Source: Gymnopus androsaceus JB14
Taxonomy: Eukaryota > Basidiomycota > Agaricomycetes > Agaricales > Omphalotaceae
NCBI GenBank assembly: GCA_009733575.1
Contig: ML769415.1
Span: forward strand, 296,139-360,138
Length of the DNA stretch: 64,000 nucleotides
Direction: 5' to 3'
Shown here piece by piece: positions 36,854 through 47,836 of the stretch. The notes below the pieces were generated by a model. The model made no database searches, was not told the origin of the DNA, and saw nothing but the letters and a program-made list of their open reading frames with translations. The first letter of the stretch is position 1. The number at the start of each line of letters is the position of its first letter. Position numbers and translations under genes: made by a program.

Positions 36854-38991
36854 TCAAGCTGTCATACAGTTGAGATCTTCATCCCATCTTTCGGAACCAA
36901 CTCCTTCCGCTACCACGAAGAGACCCGCTGGGTCATACTGATCCTTGATAGCCTCTAGCTTCGCGTAATGTTCGCCAAAGAACGTCCGCTGAAAGTCCTT
37001 TTCGTATAGCGAGGCCTTTTCAGCTAGTAATTTAGCAAGCTTGAAGCTAAGGGTGAATTACTCTGCTTACTTCGTTAAAATAGGCTCCACCATCTGGTCC
37101 TACTAGTTCTTCTAGGACACTGAGATGCCGTTTGACCTTGTCCTGGATTTGATGGATTTGATGGATTTCACTGGCGTTTATACCTTCCGTCCAGCTGCTA
37201 CCCACTGCAATATGGGCTAAGGCCTTTCGCCACGCTGGGTTAAGACCAGCGGAGTCAGGATCGACTTTAGAAACTGCGCCTCCGGCAACTAGACTGTGGA
37301 TAGTAAGAAAAGGAGCATACAAGTAACGTTACTACTCACTGATAGCTGATCAGCACCTCTAAACCCAACAACGTCTCTGCTACTCTTTCATAATCCGTCT
37401 CTAGCAACTCCCTTGGAATCAATCGCGACGCCATCTCCAGATTCTTCCCTATTATTCTTTCACTCTCGCCGTCGGGTGAGTTATCAATCACTTGCTTCAT
37501 AAAGCGAGTAACAAGAATCGAATGGTATGGTACTCCGGGCCACTTCACCGGCAGTAGCATTCCCAATGAAGTCAGACAAAGGCTGGATAATCGCATTGGT
37601 GTCCTCCAAGGTCGTATTCAGTGCGATGCCAAGGAAAATGAACCTTTGGGATGTGAAATAGGCATAGCCTCCCCAGGACAGATCAGCCATCGTTGGGTGA
37701 AAACGAAGAAATTCTGATACTACAGATTGAGCGATGGCGGGAGAGGAGAAGGTCTTTACTTCCAAGATGACAGCGGTGAGGGGCGTCAGAGGTTGGGTAT
37801 TATAGGTGACGGAAGTAAGAACTCCGTAAGTTCCTCCTCCTCCTCCGCGTAAAGCCCAGAAGAGATCCGGGTGAGAATAGGCGTTTACTGTGAGATGGGA
37901 GCCAGAGGACGTCACGAGAGTGAACTGGAGAACGTTGTCTACACCTGAGGTAACAATGAGTACTCTATTAGCTCTCTGAAAGGCGATGTAAGTGCTAACC
38001 AAGTCCATGACGAGGCGAAAGCGCACTATGTCCACCACCTAAAATCCAGAATAAAACAATTAAGCTTCATTAAATATGAGCAACGCCTGTAAAAAAACAT
38101 TACCCAGAATCCAACCGCCCGCTGCACCTACGGAACCTCCTCGAGAGACTCCGCCGACTAAGGAACGTTCATGAGACTTGGCAGCGTCGTATGCTTCGTG
38201 CCATTGGACGCCTGCCCCAAGGGTGAGCGCTGTAGAGAAGATGTAGTGATACTGAATCATCAGAACGTATGGTTAGAGTTTACCATTGTATGATTCGTTA
38301 TTAGGACCTCCTTCAGGAACAAAGGTTTCATCGTAGCTAATATTTTTGATATTGTGCGTCCAAATCATAAACGAATTACGACCAGAGCTTCGACCAAGGA
38401 AATCGTGTCTGGAGAAGGAAGTTATTTCACGGAAACGATATGCGCAAGACCCGAAACCACTTGCCCAGAATTTTTAATGACAACTTTTAGATTCCATTTC
38501 TCGGCAAATATAACGCTTTGCGCAATATCTTCTGCGTTGCGCGCGTCTACTCCAATCGGCGGCACATTTCCCTGCGCGCAAGGCATACCCAAGGTGGTGT
38601 TGAAATAACATGCACTAATCGACCCGTTCTGGAAATCAAATGTTTGAAAGTTGGTTGACTGCAATGCACCAGGATGATTTGCACGCCAGTTGCCATCGGA
38701 CGCGTGTAGAAGAAATTCTGTGCAATCCCCAGAACCTGAGGAAGGGTAACAAGCTGATTCAGGAGGGACAGGATAGATGAGCGATCGGGAAAGTTGGGAA
38801 GCCAGAAAGGAAAAGTCTTCGGGAGAAGGCCAGCAGGATGGGTCTTGGTAGAGGCATCGACATTGTGAGGTCAAAGAGTCATTCAGTCCTGCAAAAATAG
38901 ACCCCCAGGAGATAAACTGAGAGATAAAGTTGAGGCCTTTCAACATTTCAGTCATAGTTGAGCGTAAGACGAAGAAACTGATGAACCACAT
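36854..38991 (-). CDS. secreted FAD-linked oxidase, berberine-bridge-enzyme type
   Basis: PCMH-type FAD-binding oxidase of the BBE/glucooligosaccharide-oxidase family, probably extracellular. The start at 38991 gives MWFISFFVLRSTM, a hydrophobic leader. The N-terminal exon has CRCLYQDPSCWPSPEDFSFL and NAEDIAQSVIFAEKWNLKVV; then after introns HDFLGRSSGRNSF, TLGAGVQWHEAYDAA, LVGGVSRGGSVGAAGGWILG, LFWALRGGGGGTYGVLTSVT and LEMASRLIPREL. The BBE C-terminus is DQYDPAGLFVVAEGVGSERW, stopping at 36854. The HDFLGRS motif supplies the usual FAD-linking histidine. A one-base offset (possibly a TGAT duplication) at 37483-37490 breaks the frame between SLYEASD and DNSPDGES. Substrate is unknown. Confidence 0.82.
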
Positions 38992-39920
38992 TATATAAGA
39001 TGTCGGAAGCTTGTTCAACTGCAGGTGACAAGGATCTGCGATGTCGTACGCGCGTGCGCAGTACTTTGCATCCAAAGTACTAAGCGCCAAAGGGTTCAAC
39101 AGATCGCAGCCTGGAAAAACTCGATTGAATTCTTCGGCGGCAGCGCACATAATTATTCCAAATCTGCTATCCAATATTTTCCTTGTCCAGCTACGGTCAC
39201 ATTTTAGAAAGCGGATAAATCGCATAAAATCATACGAGAGTCCGTGTTAGTCCATATGAAGGGAATTCAACAGCAGGCACTGAGGCAGTTGGGATGAAGA
39301 AAAGAATAATAGACGCTCAAGCCCAGCTCAAAGCCTAGCGCGTCTAGCGACAAGCGCTTAGCGTTTCTTCTCCCGTTCCTTCTCCAACCTCCAGGCTCGA
39401 CGGCCCTGGCGCACCTATTAGTTATCAAAACGTCTTTTACCTTGCTCAGTAATCAAATGAAAACTTAACCCAGTGCCAGAGTATTCCAGTAGCAAATCAC
39501 GTTGTTTCATTGAGCGAGATATAATTCACAGAAGACCATCTAGCAGATGGTGTGTTTCAATTATCTTGTCTTCCTCTGTTCTATCACTCACCGTGTCCAT
39601 ATCAGACGTCTTCACGAACGATCGTTTAACAGGAACTCTAGGCACGCTGCAAACGTTGAATGCATGAGAGCAAATCTCAAAACTTTGATTCGGTAATCCC
39701 CTTGATTGGTTTAGTCTGAGCGTGGCTAAAACCAAACAATGTATCAGAAGGGCAGAGCTTCCCTTAAATATTTTGAAGGAAGGCCAAGTCGGTCCATTTT
39801 CTGTTGTCGAAACGCTTGAATTTAGTCGGTTATTTCCTTCCTGATCATCGTCATCGACACGGAAGACCGAAAACGATGGATAAATATTGGAAGCATTATT
39901 ACCCTGAAGGAGCACTGAAT
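38992..39920. other. intergenic, no firm gene
   Basis: Upstream of the BBE gene. A 149-codon minus-strand frame (39526-39975) starts inside the inverted-repeat arm described next, but it has no recognised motif and may be chance. Confidence 0.3.
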
Positions 39921-40682
39921 GGTTGCGGTAGGCGGGAACTGCCAGGCTCGATTTAAAAATATTTTCGAGTCCCATCCCGGTTGCAAGGCCGAACTGCCTG
40001 GGGGACCCGTGTAACTTAACTAATATACTGCCTTCACAAATGATATCAAGGGATTAACAGAAGCGAAGCGAAGCTATGGAACATTGTCTCACTGAATGTA
40101 GACGACTATCAAAAGGCCTAGCTGCGGAGACCATACAGCCTGCAGGTAGCCAAGAAGTTGTCACTGATATCCTTCAGGGTAAGTAGGTTGCTTCAAAGTA
40201 TTAATCATTTTCTGGCCAGCCTACTAGAGGTTATGAACCGGGTTTCAATGACAAGAGTATTTAAGATTTAAGTATGTGAAGTATGGAACTAAGAAAGGAG
40301 CAGTAAGTAGACTAATTGATTCTGAAGTAGTAGTGGTTAATCCGAAACAGAGCAAGATCCTTCATATATCTGTAAGTAAATTAATCCTCGGTCAAGCTCC
40401 CGAGGTCGATTGCGTAGTTGTGAGACGCATATATGCGTGCAGAGTGGACAGGTACGAGCAGGTGAGCTTTTTGGAAGGCAAGGGTAAGGTGGTCGGATGA
40501 ATCGTAATGCGTCATGCAGGGAATGGCATCACAGAGCGCGGTATAGCCCAGTTTTTCAGTATAAGTAGACCTTAGAGTACTTCAGTTTAATCAGGCTATC
40601 CGGGTAGTTCAGCCTCGTAACTCGGCCGGGATTTGAAAAATATTTTTTAATTGAACCTGGCAGTTCCCGCCTACCGCAGAAT
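39921..40682. repeat. element bounded by about 75-bp imperfect inverted repeats
   Basis: Left arm 39921-39993 (GCGGTAGGCGGGAACTGCC ... ATTTAAAAATATTTT ... CCGGTTGCAAGGCCGAAC) is the inverted counterpart of right arm 40607-40682 (GTTCAGCCTCGTAACTCGG ... AAAAATATTTTTTAAT ... GGCAGTTCCCGCCTACCGC). The interior, about 610 bp, has no recognised gene; its longest plus frame is 74 codons (40276-40500). It could be a non-autonomous DNA transposon or a foldback. No clear target-site duplication was found. Confidence 0.65.
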
Positions 40683-40835
40683 GGTCCATGGAGACGGCGA
40701 AAGCCGCGGACTATTCCATGAATTGAACATCCTTTGGACAAAGGCGTTTGATAATTCTTGCCCATAAATATCAACCGGCCAGTTGTAAGCTCCCTGTTAT
40801 TTCGTCTAGCTTCCACCTCCAAATCTCCCAAAAAT

Positions 40836-43019
40836 ATGGAACACTCTTCATCAAGTAAACTCAAGTGGATCGTTATTGGTGCTGGTATTGCGGGATTGAC
40901 GTCTGCATACTTACTCAAGGAAGGGGGGCATAGTGTCGTGGTACTCGAAAAATCCTCCCGCAGAGCACAAGTGGCAGTGAGTCCATCTTAGTTGAGCTGT
41001 GCGTGTCGGGTAATACGGAGTGCCTATTTCATGTAGAATCAAATCGGAGGTGTGAGAATTCCTCCGAATATGTCAAGATTACTGCAGGAGCTGCCGGGAG
41101 CGGAGAAGTTGTTGAGGGAGAAGGCAAAGAGGTGCTCGGGGTATGTCGACCGTTTTCATGTGAACGGTTATCTGATTTTTCTTTGAGGGTTCTATTCTAT
41201 CAGTGTAAGTCCACCTTACATTCTTGGTGTTTCCAGTGACAGTGCATTCTGCTATGTCGATTGTATTTGCTATAGGATCGTTTGCTGATGGTGCTCATGG
41301 ATGACACAGGCAAAGACGACGAACCAGCAGAGCTCGTGGGCAAGATGGAATTTGCGGAGGAAATCATTAACGATCTAGGATGTGATTTTCACTTTATGCC
41401 TGTGAGTCTGTTGCTTTCCCTCTTGCTTTTTTCGACTGACTTTTGCTTTCTGGGTATTGATAGCACAAAGACCTTCATGAGTATCTCTTCACTCTTTGCA
41501 CCAACGCCGGAGTCGAAATTCGCCACCAATTCGAAGTAATCGATATAATCTCTAGCAAAGGTGACCCAAACTTTGGTGGACCAACGGCAGTCGGAAAAAT
41601 CTGGCGAACGGATTAGCGGTGATATCGTAAGTTGCTCTGCATTCTGTATAGGAATTTCCGTCAATCTATGATTGCCAGGTGATAGGTGCAGACGGAAAGA
41701 ATAGTGTTGCACGTAAGGTACTGCTCGCCGAGGAGGAGGAGGCAGAGGAAGAAGATTCTCTGGATACGACTGATTCAGAAAGATCCGTTCTTCCGCCAAT
41801 GAAGGACTTCATAGGGTTTGTCCTATTTACCTCCGAGCTCGCAAAATGCTCCTGATCATATCCACTAGCGCAATAATATCTATCCCTGTGTCACTGCTGC
41901 AATCTGATCCCGAGCTTGCATCATTTTTGAGGGAAGAAAATTATGTGCGTTATTCCGTACTCTTTATGCGCTGACTACGCTCTAATTCAAGCTTTGTAGT
42001 GGACGGTATTCATGGCTAATGGAATGCACATGGCTATGTCGCAGGTAATCAATCCTCCTCGGATCTGATGTCTGTGAAGTGATGTACTCACGGTCTTAAG
42101 TAGTCTGGACCTGATCTATGTGCTCTCGTCTTTAATTATGGGATATCCACGAAGGGCGGATGATCAGGACGAGGAGTGGCTCTTAGGATGGAACGGCAGT
42201 GGAGAAGGTACTTGAGAGGGCTGAAGGGTATGACCCAAGGTGCGTACTGCTATAGTACATCCAAATTGTACCATGAACTGACCCTTTGGAAAGAATTAAA
42301 AAACTAATCACGCTCGCTTCAACGAGCCATTGGTACATCCAAACTGTCTACGATCTACCGCGACACTGTGTCTCCAAGCTGGATGAGTTGGTATTAATTG
42401 GAGATGCGGTTAATTCGATATATGTTTGTAGTTGGCTTTGCTCAATATTTTTCTACTGACTTACCGTTTCTAAACCACACAGATTAACGGGACACATAAT
42501 ACGTGAGCAACCAACTTCGTTAGCTGCCTTATATACCGGAACACTAAACCTTTTCTTTTGGGGTTGCAAGAGCTGCCGCCGTATGTGATCCGTATCTTTC
42601 TTTCTCGAATATACTTATTCAGCTTCCGCAGTTTGAAGAAGCATTCACCCTCGGACGACTGTTCTCTATGTCATCCTCTTCCAGTTCCAAACAACATACA
42701 TCATTTCTGTTAAACGGATACCAACAGATCCAACACAAGCGCACTCGAGCACTTCGAAGTGAATGCTATGGATACTATCGTCCTCCTCAGCTTACTTCCT
42801 GGTCCTGAACGTGAAGGGCGAAACAATGGCTTCCGCTTGACTCTCAACCTAGAGGGAGTAGACGATGCAACGCTGCAACAAGTGTGGGCAGGGTACATAA
42901 TGCAGTTTAATTACGATGCAAGGGATGCAGTGGATGAGTGGTGGATGAATTGGTCCAGGTTGGGACACAGACAGTCTGTGCCAAGTTTCGGCGTTTCGAT
43001 AACTACTGCTGAAACATGA
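40836..43019 (+). CDS. FAD-dependent monooxygenase copy 1, frame-broken
   Basis: Flavoprotein hydroxylase of the PHBH/salicylate-hydroxylase type. The start at 40836 gives MEHSSSSKLKWIVIGAGIAG, a complete GxGxxG Rossmann motif, then HSVVVLEKSSRRAQVA. Spliced exons give NQIGGVRIPPNMSRLLQELP, ELVGKMEFAEEIINDLGCDF, HKDLHEYLFTLCTNAGVEIR, VIGADGKNSVARKVLL (the DG motif), WYIQTVYDLPRH, LVLIGDAVNSIY (GD motif, with the usual Ala-His replaced) and FTLGRLFSMSSSS. It ends SFGVSITTAET-stop at 43019. Relative to copy 2 it has +1 offsets at 41595-41599, about 42141-42160, 42184-42192 and 42751-42757. It is a pseudogene or carries consensus errors. Confidence 0.7.
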
Positions 43020-43792
43020 CCGTTTGTCCGTTATTCGTTATCCGTATGAACTAAGTATGGATTGTCACGGTATAACATCGGAAAAACGATACGTATTCAA
43101 AGCCTGCTGTTGTTACAATGTTAGTAGTCGGAGCTGAAAGGCATGATTCGATTCATTTAGAGCACGTCATTCCGCTTTCCAGAAAGCGATTCGTATAAAC
43201 TGCTTTGACCTTGGCCGCCGCCCGGCATTTGTTCATTCTTTTCACGCAAAATGTCATCAGGAATGCTAATCAACGCCACAAAATCAACGCCACAAAAAGA
43301 CACAAAAAGACGGTGGTGTCCGATGGAACAGGTTCGATGGTCTAATCTAATCTAATCTTACTCCTTGCTCTTAACACCCAGGATCTAGCCATGAAAAACC
43401 TCAGAGAAAGCCAGATTAACTATAACCAACGCACTCACGAGAAAAACGAGATACAAGAAGTCGGAATCTGAGATTTGAAACTTGAAGGTGTGTTATATTG
43501 TCACTCACCAAAAGCTCCGGCGGGAGACGTGTTCCATGAGCTTCCGACAGTGGAATCGTTTCGAGTCCGCTTATTGAATTTGAAGAAGAGCGTTTGCTGC
43601 TACCATGCAGATTGTTCTTGAGTGTTTTCCACAAACTTGCTTCCGCAACCGACCAACTGAGCTGAAACGGTGACCAACTCGGCTATTCGTCTGGAAAACG
43701 CCAGTCTTTTGCGTCGCCCCAAAGTTACTTTTTTCTGTGACGAGTCAAGTAGAACAACGTAGCTGAAGGATGCGAAAATCAATGTCATCCCA
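43020..43792. other. intergenic
   Basis: Contains CTGCTTTGACCTTGGCCGCCGCCCGGCATTTG-like sequence near 43198-43230 that recurs near 50178-50205 upstream of the LRR-type locus. It also holds a short TCTAA repeat (43340-43359). A 62-codon minus frame at 43600-43788 has no recognised motif. Confidence 0.35.
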
Positions 43793-44875
43793 AAAAGTGT
43801 TTGGCATCAAGTTGAACCGTGTTCTTGACGAGAGGATTTGCGTTTCGCTATGTTCAATGTAAGCCATTTTTCTCTGACATTATCCTTTTTAGATCATGTT
43901 CAACCAGCCTTCTAGTCATTTGGATGTCAAGCAACTTTCAAAGGCAGCAGAAGTCATCCGATCGCTCCTCACTCCAGATTATTACGCTGTAGTTACCAAC
44001 ACGATCTTCCAGTGTTGGGCTTCCTTTTCGATTTCGATTACTATCTATCTCTACGGTAAACCTTCGATGATTTCAATCCGGGTCAAACTCACGCAAGCAC
44101 CAGATCAACATCCTTTTGGATGGCTTCATTCACTGAAAATCTGTATATCCGTCAGGAATCGCTCTCTTTCAGGCTCTTTCAAGATGGCTGAGACCGCGGA
44201 GAAGGTTATCGTTGCTTCAAACTATCTATCAAACCGAGCTGTCCGAGATCATGTTATGGAGAAAATGTGCTGGACATATGTTCCTCTGTTAGCTGACGAA
44301 GCCCGATATCGAGACCGACCCACAGACGCTCTCAAGACACTGGACCACATTTTCATCATCGCTACCTAATGCCTATCCTGCGTGAACGTGTTGCTTTCGA
44401 GTCTCAACTATTTTCCATACGACCCGAAATCTTTAACGTATTCGATTCATGTGTGACTTTTTGTCATGGGTCGCATTTGCTCTCAGCAAAACGAAACGCT
44501 TCTTGGTCTAGTTGAAGCACTTTCTGACATGACTCAACGAACACCAAGCCGCGAGTCAACGAGATCGAAGACAGAAGGAAGGGTGCGTGTTCTTGTCGGT
44601 TTATTTGTGTATTGCTACTTAGTGATTTCTTCTTCAGCATCTTCAGATTGTACAGAGCTATACATCAACGATATATCTAGGAACTCAACTATTTGATAGT
44701 TGCGCTGACGATTGATTGGATGCTGTCTGAACCCATAAATCACTTACCAGTCTTAAAGCGAGCTACACTTGTACAAATCATTGAGTCAATCGAAAAGTTT
44801 AAAAGTTTAAAGCCGGAGTGGCTTTCACCTTCACTTCCACTTTCGGATAATACAGATGTCTTTCGGATTGATTAA
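43793..44875 (+). CDS. hypothetical protein locus, frame-broken
   Basis: Starts near MSSQKVFGIKLNRVLDERIC (43793). Coherent coding-like text then appears in more than one frame: FNPGQTHASTRSTSFWMASF, TENLYIRQESLSFRLFQD, AETAEKVIVASNYLSNRAVR, LADEARYRDRPTDALKTLDH, MPILRERVAFESQLFSIRPE, EALSDMTQRTPSRESTR and LPVLKRATLVQIIESIEKFK, ending near 44875. Joining needs offsets at about 44188 (+1) and 44369 (-1). I do not recognise the family. The composition and helical pattern look genuine, but exon limits are uncertain. It sits between the two duplicated FAD monooxygenases. Confidence 0.4.
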
Positions 44876-45124
44876 GAGCCAGAAGAGCCAGGTTGCAATG
44901 GTCACTGTTGCTCTGCATACGTTGATATCTGTTGTTAAATGCAACGAGCCGCATGTGGGTGCGTGCGGCGGAGCTGTTGAGATATCACCTACTATTGGGC
45001 GGTACAATGAAATGAAGAATTCAGTTTGTCGTTGCAAAAAGAACTTGTCGAATTCATCCAGATCCCCCTTCTAACTCTTCGTCCATCATCTTCAGCAATA
45101 GCTCAACTAATTTCAACAAAAACA

Positions 45125-47382
45125 ATGGAAGACCCTTCAATTAAACTCAAATGGATCGTTATTGGTGCTAGTATTGCAGGCTTAACGTCTGCATACTTAC
45201 TGAAGGAAGGAGGGCATAGTGTTGTGATACTTGAAAAATCCTCCCGCAGAGCACAAGTGGCAGTGAGCTCATTCTTTTCTTTTCTTTTGAGCTGTGCGTA
45301 TCCGGGCACTTAATGTCTATCCCGGATAGAATCAGGATGGAGGAGTGAGAATTCCCCCAAACATGACAAGGCTATTGCAGGAGCTACCGGGAGCGGAAAA
45401 GTTGTTGAAGGAGAAGGCAAAGGGGTGTGCCGGGTACGTCACGCAACGTTCTTTTTCTACGCGAACATCTGTCTGACGCGTCCTTTAGGGTTCTATTCTA
45501 TCAGTGTAAGTCCAACCACCTTATTTTTTTCCAACTTGAATGTCATGCATTTCGTTGCGTTTGATTCTATATTCGTCGTTTCTATAGGATCGCTTGCTGA
45601 TTGGTGTCTATTGATGATGCAGGCAAAGAAGATGAACTTGCAGAGCTCGTGGGTAAGATGGAGTTTGCGGAGGAGATTATGAATGATTTAGGCTGTGATT
45701 TCTATTTCATGGCTGTGAGTCATGTTGTTTCTCATCTTGTTTTTCAACTGAATTGGGCCTCTTTCTGGGTATCGATAGTATAAGGACCTGTATAAGTACC
45801 TATTCACTCTCTGCACCAGCGCTGGAGTCGAAATCTGTCATGAATTCGAAGTAGTCGAGGTAATCTCCACGAGACGATGACCCAACCTCTAGTGGACCGA
45901 CGGTGGTTGGGAAATCCGGCGAGCGCATCACTGGCGATATTGTAAGTCACTCTGCATTCTATATAAGAATTCACGTCTGATTTTATGATTACTAGGTGAT
46001 AGGTGCAGATGGAAAAAACAGTGTTGCACGTAAGGTCCTGGTCGGCGAAGAGGAGGACGCAGAGGAGGAGGATCCTCAGGATACGAAACGATTCAGAGAG
46101 ATCGGTCCTTCCGCCAATGAAGGAAATCACTGGGTTAGTTATTCTGTCATACTCATACTCGATTCCTTCTAGTTGGCGCTCATCTTCTCCACCGTTATTC
46201 ACATTTGTTTACCTCCTCGAAATTCTATTTCTTAGCGTGACGATGACTATCCCTGTCTCCTTGTTACAGTCCGATCCAGAGCTTGCGCCGTTTTTGAGGC
46301 AAGAAAATTATGTGCGTGTTGTTCCGCATTATTTTTGCACAGATACGTATCAATTTGAGTTCACAGTGGACGGTATTCATGGGTAGCGGGATACACATGG
46401 CAATGTCGCAGGTAATTCTATTCTCGGTCGTGGCGTCCGTGAGATAGATAGCACTCACCTACTACCTTAATTATAGTCCGGACCAGATGTATTTGTGCTC
46501 GCCTTGACGTATGGGATGCAACCAAGAGCAGATGATCAGGATGAGGAGTGGCTCTCAGGAGGAACACCAGTAAGAAAGATACTTGAGCGGGTTGAGGAGT
46601 GTGATTCGAGGTGTGTATATAACTGCAAAACATACAACCGTGTATCTTTAGTGCCTAACTCTTTTGATAGAGTAAAAAAGATAATTCGGCTTGCTTCGAC
46701 GAGTCATTGGTACATCCAAACTGTCTACGACTTACCGCGACATGTCTCCAAACTGGATGAACTGGTATTAATTGGAGATGCGGTGAATTCGATATATGTT
46801 TGCTTGGTTCTTCTCAATGATTTTTCGACTGGCTCATCGATTTTGAAACAGATCAACGGGACACACAATATGTGAGCTTTCGACTCGATCTCTATATACC
46901 GGAATATTTAAGTGTTTTTGCCTTGGGCTTGCAAAGAGCTGCTGCGGTATGTCGTATCTGTCCTGCTCGAGATTTCGCTCAATAACTTCCGCAGTTTGAA
47001 CAAGCGATTCACCCTCGGACGATTGTTTTCCATGTCGTCCTCTTCTAATTCCAGAGAACATGCATCCCTTCTGTTAAACGGATACCAACAAATCCAACAC
47101 AAGCGCACTCGAGCACTCGAAGTGAATGGTATGGACACTATCGTCCTCCTAGGTTTACTTCCTGGCCCTGAACGTGAAGGACGAAATAACGGTTTCCGCT
47201 TGACGCTCAATCTAGAGGGAGCGGATGATGCAACGCTGGAGCAAGTGTGGGCAGGGTACATAATGCAATTTAATTACGATGCGAGGGACGCGGTGGATGA
47301 GTGGTGGATGAATTGGTCCAGGCTGAAACACAGATACTCTGTATCAAGTTTCGGTGTTTCGATAACCACGGCCAAATCATGA
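45125..47382 (+). CDS. FAD-dependent monooxygenase copy 2, frame-broken
   Basis: Close paralogue of copy 1 with the same exon plan. The start at 45125 gives MEDPSIKLKWIVIGASIAG. The second glycine of the GxGxxG nucleotide-binding motif is serine here, which could weaken FAD binding. Further on are GGVRIPPNMTRLLQELPGAE, LVGKMEFAEEIMNDLGCDFY, GPTVVGKSGERITGDI, VIGADGKNSVARKVLVGEEE, WTVFMGSGIHMAMSQ, LTYGMQPRADDQDEEWLSGG, WYIQTVYDLPRHVSKLDEL, FTLGRLFSMSSS and REGRNNGFRLTLNLEGADDA. It stops at 47382. There are two +1 offsets, about 45871-45880 and in the A run 46086-46088. The last exons are intact where copy 1 is shifted. Confidence 0.7.
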
Positions 47383-47836
47383 ACCAAATTATTGTTATTT
47401 TTTACCTAGTTTAATGAATGGATGTATTCATACTATATCTGGCAAATAACCTTCCTTTTTTGGGATATGATGTCAGGATAACTTACATCTTGATGAGTGA
47501 GGGCGGAGGTAGTGTCAAATACTTCCGCTTCAAGAAAGCGTTTCGTACTGACTCGAGAGTAGTGGGAAAAAACTTTTCCCGATACTAACCGTAATCTTTT
47601 TCAGCCAGGGGAGGGGGGGGTCTAAATCGGGACCGATCGTCTCGATCACATTTCCCATCCGCGAAATCTTTCTCAAAAGCTTTAATTATCGTTCAAATCA
47701 AGTTCAAATAGCCTGTATATTGTATTTGTTTGCTGTAACAAGTAAAAGGATTATACGATACACTTGAAATCACATTCTGGTTACAAAACTACAACGAAAA
47801 GAGCAAAAATAATCATACAAATGTTCAAAAAAGCAG
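47383..47836. other. intergenic between convergent genes
   Basis: 3' flanks of FAD monooxygenase copy 2 and the zinc-finger/RGG gene. It contains a G-rich run near 47610-47625. No gene is recognised. Confidence 0.4.

Noticed and set aside
39526..39975. 149-codon minus-strand frame
   Set aside because: It begins inside an inverted-repeat arm and has no recognisable motif or supporting splice structure.
36854..47382. Secondary-metabolite cluster around the BBE oxidase and FAD monooxygenases
   Set aside because: No synthase, prenyltransferase or other backbone enzyme is visible, and the monooxygenases are simple duplicates.
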